Shown in pieces: positions 54,542 to 64,000 of a stretch of DNA of 64,000 bases. The DNA comes from Euphorbia lathyris. Lineage: Eukaryota > Streptophyta > Magnoliopsida > Malpighiales > Euphorbiaceae. A program made the translations under genes and the position numbers. Position 1 is the stretch's first letter; each line of letters opens with the position of its first letter. The stretch covers positions 10,754,001-10,818,000 of the forward strand of contig NC_088917.1 in assembly GCF_963576675.1 (NCBI RefSeq), given 5' to 3'. The notes under the pieces are model-generated. The model saw nothing but the letters and a program-made list of their open reading frames with translations. It was not told where the DNA came from and did not search any database.

Positions 54542-55818
54542 ATGGCTGAGAACAGCACTCGTTTCCTTCCTGGAAATCAAACTACTCAGATACTCCCTAA
54601 GGGATTATCTATCTCGAGGCCTCCACTGTTCTTTGGAGCTAACTATACCTTCTGGAAGAACAGAATGAAAAATTTCATTCAGGCAACAAATATGAGTGCA
54701 TGGCTGGCTATAGTCCAAGGCCCCTTTGTTCCATATGAAATCATTGACGGTGTAAAAACTGTTAAAAACGAGGCTAAATGGTCAGAAGATGACCTCAAGA
54801 AATTATAAAATAATGCTTCGGCTATAAACATGCTTCATTGTGCTTTAGATGCTGCAGAATACAATAAGATTTCATGTTGTGAGTCAACACAAGAAATTTG
54901 GAAGAAGCTGGAAGTTACCTACGAAGGAACCAACAAGGTTAAAGAGTCCAAGATGAACCAACACATGTGCCTGTATGAGCTGTTCGAGATGAACGATGAT
55001 GAATGAATCTCTGAAATGAATGCAAGGTTCACAAACATAATCAACGAGCTTAAGAGACTCGGCAAGAACTTCACTGAGGAAGAACAGATGAAGAAAATTC
55101 TAAAGAGTCTTCCCAAAAGCTGGCAAGCAAAGAAAACGGCTGTTGAAGAAGCTCAGGACCTGACCACCTACAAGTATGATGAGCTCATTAGATCTCTGCT
55201 GACCCATGAGATTTCAATGAAGAATTTTGAAGCGAAGACAAGTCTGAAGACAAGAAGCAAAAGTCTCTTATCATGAAAGATGACTCCACCGATGCTGACT
55301 CATCAGATGATGAGGAAATAGCCATGTTCACTAGAAAAATGAAAAAGCTGTTTCGAAAAAATGACAAATACAGCAAGAGGCCATTCAAGAAGAGTGACAA
55401 ATACAAAGTTGAGTCAAGTGACAACAGACATAAGAAAGACAGCTCAAAGCCCATTACCTGTTTCGAATGTCATCAAGCTGGACATATCAAATCAAGATGT
55501 CCTACCTTAAAGAAGGACAAGAAGGGCAGTAGAAAGACAATGGTGGCCACTTGGAGTGATAGTGATAAGTCGACCTCATCAGAAGCTGATGCCACTAAGT
55601 CAACAAACATTTGTTTCATGGCTGATAAGTCTACTGACCCTTGCCGTTCTGAGCAAGCTGACCTCTCTTATGCATCTGACAATGAGGAACACTCAACTGA
55701 GGTAATGTCTCTACCCTTGCTCAAAAATGAAATGATTAATGCCCTGAGTGATCTCTATACACTTATCAAAAAGTGTAACAAGAAAATACGAGCACTCAGC
55801 AGACGATGTGATGAGATT
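54542..55818 (+). pseudogene. Copia-A gag, broken
   Basis: The start MAENST and the motifs PPLFFGANYTFWK, MSAWLAIVQGP and LPKSWQAKKTAVEEAQ match the Copia-C gag. Stops interrupt it at 54806-54808 and about 55006-55008, and a frameshift lies near 55240. The second half (55273 onward) has the basic region and one CCHC knuckle (CFECHQAGHIKSRC) plus the start of the coiled coil. It ends abruptly at DEI, where Copia-E is inserted at 55819. The three extra knuckles and pol must lie beyond Copia-E, outside the window. Confidence 0.88.
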
Positions 55819-57646
55819 TGATGGAATTTAAGGCTAACATATGACAGCGGAAATATAAAAATTTTAACCTTTTTCCATTAACCCAAGATCCGTTAATCGT
55901 TATTTCATATAAAGAGGGATAGAAGGAAATATCTTTTGATGAACTATCTACCGTTGCAAGCGAAGTGCCCTCAACTCTTACTCCGAGTTCACGAGCACAA
56001 AACAAACACAACCCAAAATCAAGTTAGATATCAACCATATAAAAGCAATCAAGAATAGATTGCCTCTAATCAATCAACACAAGATCAAGGAATAAAAGAA
56101 AGAGATGAAAATCAATTGAACGGAAGGAAGCGGTAGACAATCTCGTCCTCAAACTTGTGGGTCGAAATTCTCTCTCTCTCTCTGGCTAGGGTTGGCCGAA
56201 ATTTACATAGGAGGGGGTATAAATACTCTCTTATATCTAAACCCTAGTTAGATAGAATTAGGTTACTGAATAAGAATTTAATTCGGAATATAATTCTTAT
56301 TTATTATCTATTAATATATCTAAATATAAAGATAATAATAATAACCTTATAGGATAATAATAGGAGTAATTTTAAGCTCATTAAACCTCCTAACTTATTT
56401 ATCCTTTTATTAATTTAATTCACAATCATAATCTAATTAGAATTGTTAAAATAAAATAAAATTATTTATGTATTTTCATACATAAAATCGCCCCCCTCTC
56501 TCTACTGGGCCTTAGTGGACTCAGTTGGGCTTCCATCAATTAATTAACATATGTTTCTCTTTTGGGCTCCAAGTCTTATGTGTGACCCATTAGGTTCTTA
56601 TTGCTTCTAGCCGTATGCAACTATTAAATTAATTTTCACAGAATTATATTTAATCTTTGCATAACGGAATGAGTACGCGAAATGTGATTAGCAAATCCGA
56701 AACATTCCCCCAGAGCTATAAGAAGACAGGTTGATTCTGTCGTTGACCTTTTCGTATTAGTTACAGTATAATTCGATCCTTTATCAACTACATCCTTGAA
56801 CTGAATCTTATGACTATGGATAATGTCAAGTCACATATAGCGAGACGTTCGTTTTACTTGTACAGGCCGAGTCAACTCCAATTAGATAGGTTAAGTGAAA
56901 TCTGTATTTCAAGTCTTAAGCTATCACCTTGCAAGGATTTAGAGTCGAGTCTTCCACAAGCGATCCTTGGACGTATCTCCCATTTATCGGGAGTGACAAA
57001 TGCTCAATCCAATGTATAATTATCCTGCAATTACTTCCTGTGATACCCAACGTCTGCCGTTCACACCCCAGAGTCATCTCTGTTATGGATCGTGTTACAA
57101 CAGGATCAAAGCATCACATTCCGTAATCCAGAATCACTAATTAACATTCCTTTGAGTCTGAGGATTACTTATACCTATTAATACCAATGAGATGAATAGG
57201 TGACAAGGATGAATCTACCCATCCTGTTATCTTAAGTCGGGTCCCCAATCTTAATGAACTCCTTTTCATTGGATCCATGTAACTGTCCAGATATCTGTAT
57301 ATATGAAGCTTGTGAGATCAGCTTTCTGTCTCGACAGAAGACATTGTTACATGCAAGTCTCAGTAGTGATATGTCAATCCTAAACATATTACTTGACTTG
57401 GGGTGGTTTTAAGTTTATTAGTTTATTATAAAGTTTCGTCTCACTTCATGCTTGTATGAACACTTTATAATCACTTTAAACAAACTTATGGATTTCCTTT
57501 TATTAGACTTTATTTAGTTCTTAAAAGGGATTGCCTTTATATAGTTATGAAACCATATCTCATTAAAACAAATGATATAAAGAACACTTCATTTACATTA
57601 AGTTTGTATCCTAGAACAATTGTCTATAGGACACTAAACCCCAACA
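55819..57646 (-). repeat. Copia-E 3' LTR (1,828 bp)
   Basis: It is the same family as the solo LTR 12950-14811, in opposite orientation. Several short plus-strand ORFs inside (56810-57126, 57547-57729) have no resemblance to proteins. Confidence 0.92.
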
Positions 57647-57658
57647 TACTCCCACTTG
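57647..57658 (-). promoter_or_regulatory. Copia-E polypurine tract
   Basis: The minus strand reads CAAGTGGGAGTA next to the 3' LTR start (TGTTGGGG). Copia-D has nearly the same tract, which supports a close relation of the two elements. Confidence 0.85.
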
Positions 57659-57660
57659 GA

Positions 57661-58248
57661 CTAAAGCCAATTGTTTATACAACTTATCCCAGTAGAACTA
57701 AGATGACGATCATGTACTTTCTGGGTTAAGGGCTTTGTCAACGGATCTGCAATGTTGTCCTCAGTAGGTACTCTTTCTATTCTCACATCTCCTCTTGCCA
57801 CAATTTCTCTTTTGATGTGGTATCGCTTCAGGTAATGCTTGGATGCATTATGAGACCGTGGTTCCTTTGCTTGCGCAATGGCTCCATTGTTATCACAGTA
57901 CAGTGTAATGGGATTTACAATGTCAGGCACCACACCAAGTTCAGTAATGAACTTCTTAATCCAAACCGCTTCCTTTGCTGCTTCCGCAGCAGCGATATAC
58001 TCTGACTCGATCGTAGAGAAAGCTACGCTTCCTTGCTTGGAACTCTTCCAGCTGACCGCGCCCCCATTCAAGATAAACAGGTATCCTGATTAGGATTTAA
58101 AATCGTTCTCATCTGTGAGATTACTGGCATCTGAAAATCCATTTATTTTCAGATCCCCTTCTCCGTACACTAGGAACATGTCTTTAGTCCTTCTCAAGTA
58201 CTTAAGAATGTTCTTGACGGAATTCTAGTGCTCGTCTCCTGGATTACC
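57661..58248 (-). pseudogene. Copia-E RNase H
   Basis: The open part (57661-58071) has FSTIESEYIAAAEAAKE (Glu), YCDNNGAIAQA (Asp), HNASKHYLKRYH and NIADPLTKPL. Upstream, 58072-58248, the first Asp region (FSDASNLTD) is readable but crossed by stops near 58090, 58225 and 58248. The C-terminus runs through the polypurine tract into the LTR edge. Confidence 0.83.
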
Positions 58249-59575
58249 TTAGTAACGACTCGTTATACTTAACGCGAACGCTACGTCAGGTCTAGTGCAA
58301 AGCATAGCATACATAATCGAAATGATTGCGCTGGCGTACGGGATTACAGCCATGCGCTTCTTATCATCTTCGGTTTTAGGACATTGATGATTGTATAACT
58401 TTACTCCATGTACCATGGGTAAGTTACCTCGTTTCGATTCAAGCATGCTAAACCGCTTTAGCACCTTTTCGATGTATGTAGCCTGTGAAAGACCAATCAG
58501 TCTTCTTGATCTATCTCTGTAGATCTTTATACCAAGTATATAAGCTGCTTCACCAAGGTCTTTCATGGAGAAGTTACCTGATAACCATACTTTTACCGAC
58601 TATAGTAGAGCTATGTCATTTCCCATTAATAATATATCGTCCACATATAATATCAGAAATGCAACTGAGCTCCCACTTGCTTTCTTGTGAATGCAAGCTT
58701 CTTCGCAATTTTGTTCGAAACCAAATTGTTTTATAGTTTCGTCAAAACGCTTGTTCCAGCTTCTTGATGCTTGCTTGAGTCCATAAATGGATCTCTGAAG
58801 TTTGCAAACCTTGTTTGCATCCTTTGATATGAAACCTTCAGGTTGCATCATATATACATCCTCAAGCAGGTTTCCGTTTAGGAAAGCTGTTTTCACATCC
58901 ATTTTCCAAATCTCGTAATCGTAGTGAGCGGCAATAGCGAGCATTATTCTGATTGATTTGGACATAGCCACAGGAGAGAAAGTTTCGTCATAATCAATTC
59001 CTTGTTTCTGACGATATCCTTTCGCTACTAACCTAGCTTTGTAGGTGCTAACCTTTCCATCCATGTCAGTCTTCTTTTTGAAGATCCACTTGCACCCAAT
59101 GGGTTTTATCCCTTCGGGTGGATCAACCAAAGTCCACACTTGGTTGGTGTACATGGAATCCATCTCAGAATCCATGGCTACGAGCCATGCTTTAGAATCT
59201 GGACTGTTAAGAGCCTCTTCGTAGTTTTCGGGTTCGTCGTCTAACACGGGAACCTCATCATCATCTCCTACTAGAAAACCATATCTAATTGGGAGTTCAC
59301 GAACTCTTTGTGATCTACGAATGGGTGGCACTTGAGTCTCATCTAATGTGACTGCTTCGGGTTCCTCAACCGCTTCTGTTGTTTCAGTCGGTGTTTCTTG
59401 TTCTTGAACTTCATCAAGCTCAATCATGCTTCCCTTTTCCATTTCTTCGAGAAACTCTTTCTCTAAGAAGGTTGCGTGCTTGGATACTATTACTTTCTGA
59501 TCATCCGGATGATAGAAGTAATATCCCACAGTTTCCTTAGGGTATCTAATGAAGAAACAGTTATCAGATTTAGAA
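58249..59575 (-). pseudogene. Copia-E reverse transcriptase
   Basis: The region opens with the integrase tail (GYYFYHPDDQK, FLEKEFLEE) and an acidic linker with IRRSQRVRELPIRYG. Reverse transcriptase follows: WIFKKKTD, KARLVAKGYRQKQGIDY, KMDVKTAFLNG (motif A), RSIYGLKQASRSW (motif B) and the catalytic ILYVDDILL. A nonsense TAG at about 58600-58602 follows. The connection domain (58249-58566, MKDLGEAAYILGI) is in the same frame. This RT is complete in content, with one nonsense codon after the active site. Confidence 0.88.
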
Positions 59576-61312
59576 TCTAGTTTGTCTGACGCTTATGCGT
59601 TTGACAAATGCTGAACAACCCCATACTCTCATGAATGAGAATGTGGGTTTCCTACCAATGAACAATTCATATGGTGTGGAACTAGCGGATTTAGTTGGTA
59701 CTCGATTTAGGGTGAAGAGGGCAGTTTCTAAGGCATAGCCCCAGAATGTCTTTGGAAGTAATGCTATGCTCATCATGGATCGTACCATATCTAGTAAGGT
59801 ACGGTTCCTCCTCTCGGATACACCATTGTGTTGTGGTGTATAAGGAGGTGTCCATTGTGAGCATATCCCACATTCAGTTAGATAATTCAGAAAATCATCT
59901 GAAAGATATTCGCCACCTCGATCGTATCGAAGTATCTTTATTTTCTTTCCCAATTGATTTTCTACTTCATTTTTGAAGCATTTGAATTTCTCAAAAGCTT
60001 CGGACTTATGCTTCATCAAGTAGATATAACCATATCGGGTATGGTCGTCTATGAAGCTTATGAAGTATCTGAATCCTCCTCTTGCTTGGACTGACATAGG
60101 ACCGCATACATCGGAATGTATTAATCCTAGAGTGTCTGATACACGCTCACCTTTATTGCTAAAGGGTGTCTTTGTCATTTTACCTTTTAAACATGCTTCG
60201 CATGTTTCCAATGATTCAGGATCAATTGAATTTATAAGCTCATCTTGATGTAGCTTAAGCATGCGTCTTTTGTTTATATGGCCTAAACAACAATGCCACA
60301 AGTAAGTTGAATTATCTAGCTTGTGTCTTTTGGTATCAATTGCGAAAACAGAAATTTTGTCATCTAGCACATAAATCCCATTTTGTGATATTCCTGAAAA
60401 ATAGAAAATCCCATCTCTATAAAAATCGCAATGTTTGTCTTTTATTGAAATATGAAAACCGTCATCAACAAGACGGCTAATAGAAATAATGTTACGAGAC
60501 ATTTCTGGAACATACAAACAGTTCCCTAATTCTATTACAAGCCCAGAGGGCAAACTCAAAGCATAATCTCCAATGGCGAGGGCGACAACTCTTGCTCCAT
60601 TTCCTACTCGCAAGTTTATGCTCCCTTTCTTCAATTCCCTAGTCCGATTTAGTTCCTGCATATTTGTACAAATATGAGATCCACATCCGGTATCAAGTAC
60701 CCAAGATTCAGACTGTGAAACTGTATTTATTTCAATATAAAACATACCAGATGTTGAAGCACCGCCCTTTCCCTTCTTGAGGGAGGCTAGGTACTCCTTG
60801 CAGTTCCTTCTCCAATGCCCGTCTTTACCACAGAAGTGACACTCTCCTTTGGGCTTCTTCACTTCCTTTCCCTTAGCTCTAGTGGGCATGGCTCCCTTGC
60901 CTTTCTTGGGATGTTTAGGATTGGGAAAATTCCCCTTCCTCTTTTTTGATCCCTCTATGACAAGAGCCGGTATTGCCTTATCTTTCTTCATATTGGGCTC
61001 AACTGACTTGAGCATATTTGCAAGCTCTTCAAGAGAGGTTTGCAAGTCATTCATCTGGTAGTTCATGATGAACTGTGAATAAGTCTCTCGGAGGGATTGA
61101 AGAATTAAGTCCATGCTTAGTTCGTTATCCATCGCGAATCCAATACTAGAAAGCTTGGTAATATAGCCAATCATCTTGACACAATGTGTCATCACAGATG
61201 TGCCCTCTTGCATCCTGCAACGATATAGAAACTTGGATATCTCGTAGCATTCGCACCTAGTCTGTTTCCCAAACAGCTCCTTTAGGTGCATGATGATGGA
61301 ATAGGCATCCAT
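59570..61312 (-). CDS. Copia-E gag C-terminus, protease and integrase
   Basis: A 580-codon open segment. In order it has the gag UBN2 part (YSQFIMNYQM), a Lys-rich stretch, one CCHC knuckle (CHFCGKDGHWRRNC), the protease site WVLDTGCGSHIC, the pre-integrase zinc site (LWHCCLGHI; CEACLKGKMTK) and integrase with IHSDVCGPM, LRYDRGGEYLS and GVSERRNRT. It shows Tyr where Ser is usual before the second integrase Asp. Near 59590 a one-base shift ends the frame shortly after VWGCSAF; the downstream frame continues into the RT segment. Confidence 0.9.
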   Translation of the reverse strand: MDAYSIIMHLKELFGKQTRCECYEISKFLYRCRMQEGTSVMTHCVKMIGYITKLSSIGFAMDNELSMDLILQSLRETYSQFIMNYQMNDLQTSLEELANMLKSVEPNMKKDKAIPALVIEGSKKRKGNFPNPKHPKKGKGAMPTRAKGKEVKKPKGECHFCGKDGHWRRNCKEYLASLKKGKGGASTSGMFYIEINTVSQSESWVLDTGCGSHICTNMQELNRTRELKKGSINLRVGNGARVVALAIGDYALSLPSGLVIELGNCLYVPEMSRNIISISRLVDDGFHISIKDKHCDFYRDGIFYFSGISQNGIYVLDDKISVFAIDTKRHKLDNSTYLWHCCLGHINKRRMLKLHQDELINSIDPESLETCEACLKGKMTKTPFSNKGERVSDTLGLIHSDVCGPMSVQARGGFRYFISFIDDHTRYGYIYLMKHKSEAFEKFKCFKNEVENQLGKKIKILRYDRGGEYLSDDFLNYLTECGICSQWTPPYTPQHNGVSERRNRTLLDMVRSMMSIALLPKTFWGYALETALFTLNRVPTKSASSTPYELFIGRKPTFSFMRVWGCSAFVKRISVRQTRF

Positions 61313-61327
61313 TTCCTCATGTTGCCT

Positions 61328-61576
61328 TTACAATTCCGGTGTCATCGATGCAAGTATGATGCATCCCGCATGATCGTCATCAGCTTTGTGCTTCTGGTAA
61401 GCATCAATTTCTTCGATGGGAGCATCATCAGCTAGGATAGGGGGTACCGTTGTATCAAGTACATACCATATCTTATCGAACTTCAAAACGATTTTGAGGT
61501 TACGAAACCAGTCGGTGAAGTTTGAACCGTTCAACTTGTTATCGGTAAGAATGTTTTGCAGATTGGTTTTAGTCAT
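61328..61576 (-). pseudogene. Copia-E gag N-terminus
   Basis: The likely start is the ATG at 61576 (MTKTNL); an in-frame ATG at 61600 lies eight codons upstream. It has LNGSNFTDWFRNLKIVL and HADDDHAGC-like motifs of the UBN2 gag, aligned with Copia-D gag. A TAA at 61328-61330 stops it; the same frame resumes at 61327 and joins the 580-codon segment. This is a single nonsense change. Confidence 0.82.
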
Positions 61577-62855
61577 GATTTTAAGAGTGTGTTTAAACAA
61601 AACCTGAGAGTGAGAAAGAGTAAACGTATGTTATTCATTTGCTTTAAAGTACATCAATCTAAAATTATAGGTCTTTTGATTCATTTTAAATTGCTCCCAC
61701 TATTTTTCCAAATTAATAGCCCTCCATATTAATTCGAAGAATTTCAAAAATCCTTTAGTGAGCTAGGATCCTAACTCCTGAGATTTCGCTTTGAGTTTGC
61801 TCAACAAGCTAGTCTCATTTGTTAGGTAGATTCATGTAATCAATCACATCTTTAATGTGATTCCTAGGTTATTGGGTTACTAACCACATTAGTAACTAAT
61901 ATGCTATTCATATTAATCCCAACCATATTGCCCATTAGTCTATGATAACATGAGTTTGCTCATCCAATTATCATAATCTAATTTAAGTATTACCCCATAC
62001 TCATGAAAGAACGATTTTCGATAATTCAGGTGTTACCATAAGACCCCGAGCTTGAGTTTGCTCAACAACCCAAAGGCCCCCAGTACTGCCGGCTGAATTA
62101 TAATATTAGGGAGGGGCAACCGATTTTAATAACTTGCTTATTTACTTAAATTTTAATTAGTGAGAGATTTTTATTTCAAGTCTTATAATCTAGCTTAGTC
62201 TTGATTTGCTTTAGCATACATCAGACACATACATTGGTGTTATGGACATATTATCTAAATTATTCCGTCGAGCCAGAGACGGAATAAAAGGCCAAACCTA
62301 GGGAAATACTAACTATTACATATTTCTCTTTAGGTCCTCCGTCTTCTCCATGGCGCCTCGAAATTACATATTAATTTCTATACTACTAAAGAAAACTTCA
62401 ATTAACTTGAAGGGAATTAGATGAGAGGAGAAATTACAATAGATAGTAGAAAGGCAGGACTCGCAGGCCCTATTTCAAAAATACCAAAAGACTAAAAGAG
62501 GGTCCAAATATGTCCATAACTCCAAACATGCATAGACTCAATTAAATAAATTTAATTGGTTGATTACATAATTACTTTATGTAATATTTAGGTTAATCAC
62601 ATTAACACATCAAATTAACTTTCATCCAATTTTAATTCTAACAGTTTCGTATCTTCTATATTAACCTTTTAGATTAATACAACTATACAAAACTTTAATT
62701 ATGCATGTCCCAATTATTTTGATTTCAATTCATTTAATACTTTTGATTTACAAATAGGTAAAACAAACTTTTAAATAAATTTTTCATTCGATAATCAAAA
62801 CATAAAACTATTAATTTCTGAAACATATATATATATATACAAATATATATATATA
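61577..62855 (-). other. Copia-E long non-coding leader
   Basis: At least 1.28 kb upstream of gag has no coding potential. Short blocks resemble the Copia-D leader, such as GCAGGCC.TATTTC near 62465 and 30045. It ends at (AT)n and the poly-T of LINE-3. Confidence 0.65.
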
Positions 62856-64000
62856 TTTTTTTTTGAACAGTAACTTCCATTAATGGGCCAACAAAGGGCA
62901 AGCGTTTAACATTCTACAAGAAAAGAAACTCGGAATAATATCAAAGACAACAGGACAAGTTGAGAAACGAGATGACTGAGCCATGGCATGGGCCAACTCG
63001 TTAGCTTGTCTTCTAACAAAACATACTGAGTAAGATATGTTGGTGGAGAGGACTGCTCGACATTTTGTAATGATATCCCCGAATTCAGTGAAATCATCAT
63101 CATTTGAGTTGATAGCGTCTGCTACCGTCTTTGAGTCCGTCTCAAATAGGACATTGTTAATATTCTGGCTTTTAATCCATGAAAGGCCTTCGAGTAGGGC
63201 CAAACCTTCGCATTCCTGTACTGTGTGTAATCCCCCTATTGGTGTTGATCTACCCGCTAGGAAGATCCCGTCTGAATCCCTGAGCACAGCTCCAGCCCCA
63301 GTTGAATTTGTGCTGGCAAATACCCCTACATCAACGTTGCATTTTAGGGAGCCTGGTGGTGGTCTATGCCAAAGAGTGCAGCAAGGCGCTGGGGGCTCTA
63401 TTGCTGTCCGACGCATTTCCTGTGCCGCAGACCAGTCCTGAAGAATTTCCGTCACACTACGGATAATCTGCTGAGGCTGTGGGGGTTTGCTGTTCCAGAG
63501 TTTCTCATTGCGTGCTCTCCAAAGTCCCCAGAACAACATTAAGATTTTCTGCTGTGTCTCCAAGGACACGCAATCCATTACCGCGAACAGCCACTGCTGC
63601 AGACTTTCAGCCTGTAGAGCTTTGCTTTCCATCAGCTCCAGCAAACCCGCCTCCTGCCAAACCTGCTTAGCAATAGAACATTCAGTACCAAGGTGCCATG
63701 TATCCTCGTATCCACTATCGCATAAGACACATTCACTCGGCACCGCCATTCCTCTGCGTATCAAGCGCTCCCTCGTAGGTAGACAATTTCTAGCCAGCCG
63801 CCAGTTAAAGATACGAGCTTTCCACGGAATTGCTGCTCTCCAAATCTGATTCCAATCGGCATCCACATGTAGATGTGTTGTCAGTTCTAAGACCTCCACA
63901 GCAAGCTTGTACGCGCTTTTGACTGAATATTTCCCGTTTGGAGAGGCATGCCGTATAATTGAGTCTGGTTCACCAGAGTTAACTCTGGGGATTTTGGTTA
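62856..64000 (-). mobile_element. LINE-3: LINE 3' end, runs off the window
   Basis: A run of nine T at 62856-62864 is the poly-A tail read on the minus strand. It is followed within 20 bp by the stop of ORF2. It sits in an (AT)n-rich part of the Copia-E leader. The other end and its TSD are outside the window. Confidence 0.85.
62880..64000 (-). CDS. LINE-3 ORF2 C-terminus: zf-RVT and RNase H, partial
   Basis: An uninterrupted frame of at least 372 codons runs to the window edge without a start. It begins in the KYSVKSAYK entry of the zf-RVT region, then WKARIFNWRLARNCLPTRERL and CVLC...HLGTEC zinc motifs, and the FWGLWRARNE motif. RNase H follows: LKCNVDVGV (first Asp), QECEGLALLEG (Glu), FETDSKTV (second Asp) and VRRQANELAHAMAQ. 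No stop or frameshift is seen, in contrast to LINE-1 and LINE-2, so this is the youngest-looking LINE. The stop at 62880-62882 is next to the tail. Confidence 0.9.
   Translation of the reverse strand, partial: TKIPRVNSGEPDSIIRHASPNGKYSVKSAYKLAVEVLELTTHLHVDADWNQIWRAAIPWKARIFNWRLARNCLPTRERLIRRGMAVPSECVLCDSGYEDTWHLGTECSIAKQVWQEAGLLELMESKALQAESLQQWLFAVMDCVSLETQQKILMLFWGLWRARNEKLWNSKPPQPQQIIRSVTEILQDWSAAQEMRRTAIEPPAPCCTLWHRPPPGSLKCNVDVGVFASTNSTGAGAVLRDSDGIFLAGRSTPIGGLHTVQECEGLALLEGLSWIKSQNINNVLFETDSKTVADAINSNDDDFTEFGDIITKCRAVLSTNISYSVCFVRRQANELAHAMAQSSRFSTCPVVFDIIPSFFSCRMLNACPLLAH

Larger units (their letters stand above)
6334..55818 (+). mobile_element. Copia-A: outermost Sirevirus-like copia, + strand, split
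   Basis: The 5' LTR begins at 6334 (TGTTGAAACACC) and runs to 7620. Copia-B then interrupts it, and it resumes at 54450 or 54455 to end in GGGACCAACA at 54479. A primer site and gag follow (54482-55818) until Copia-E cuts the gag at 55819. The rest of Copia-A must lie right of this window. The CTAAT TSD of Copia-B (7616-7620, 54450-54454) is what joins the two halves. The element landed in LINE-2 reverse transcriptase. The expected TSD start is CACTC at 6329-6333. Confidence 0.85.
55819..62855 (-). mobile_element. Copia-E: copia element, 5' part beyond the window
   Basis: The 3' LTR is 55819-57646, starting TGATGGAATT and ending CCCCAACA on the plus strand. It is followed by the polypurine tract and RNase H, RT, integrase, protease and gag on the minus strand up to 61576. 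A long leader continues to 62855, where LINE-3 begins. No 5' LTR or primer site is in view. It cuts the gag of Copia-A; the expected TSD is AGATT (55814-55818). Gag-pol carries several nonsense codons and one frameshift. Confidence 0.85.

Noticed and set aside
1..64000. CRISPR arrays, prokaryotic operons or organelle DNA
   Set aside because: There are no spaced direct repeats of that type. All genes are plant retroelements with eukaryotic LTR signals.

Overview
This window is plant nuclear DNA, most likely from an angiosperm and probably a eudicot. It is AT-rich and contains Ty1/copia, Ty3/gypsy (Athila lineage), TRIM and LINE elements of plant type. The species cannot be fixed from the sequence. 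I find no convincing host gene, tRNA, rRNA or CRISPR. Every recognisable coding region belongs to a retroelement, and no element is fully intact.

Left part (1-6333). A 22-bp minisatellite and an inverted-repeat region are followed by a 5'-truncated LINE insertion (LINE-1, + strand, about 1131-1847) with an 11-bp target-site duplication (TSD). Next comes a 1,870-bp solo LTR (2529-4398, TSD TGGTA) inserted into an older decayed LINE (LINE-2, - strand, 4399-6333).

Right part (6334-64000). This is one deep nest that can be unpicked from TSDs. Copia-A (+) landed in LINE-2 at 6334. Copia-B (-, 7621-54449, TSD CTAAT) landed in the 5' LTR of Copia-A, head to head with it. Three elements then landed in Copia-B: Copia-C (-, 10324-23953, TSD TCACC), Copia-D (-, 24451-32625, TSD GAGGC) and an Athila element (-, 39353-53590, TSD CTTTT). 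Copia-C holds a solo LTR (12950-14811, TSD TTGGA). The Athila element holds a 567-bp TRIM (45676-46242, TSD GAATC). Copia-E (-, from 55819) cut the gag of Copia-A, and LINE-3 (-, from 62856) lies in the Copia-E leader and runs off the right edge.

LTR divergence counted by eye agrees with the nesting: Copia-B about 5%, Copia-C about 1.9%, Athila about 1.8%, TRIM about 1.2%, Copia-D about 0.7%. Copia-A, -B and -C are one Sirevirus-like family: long LTRs, a tRNA-iMet primer site, gag with extra CCHC knuckles, a stop codon between gag and pol, and a long env-position ORF downstream of pol. That ORF in Copia-B reads as 957 codons with one stop once the two insertions are removed. Copia-D and Copia-E are a second copia type with an unusually long leader between primer site and gag. 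The Athila element has two related env-position ORFs. Its N-terminal domains resemble the env-position protein of the Sirevirus-like family, which is the most interesting protein-level signal here.
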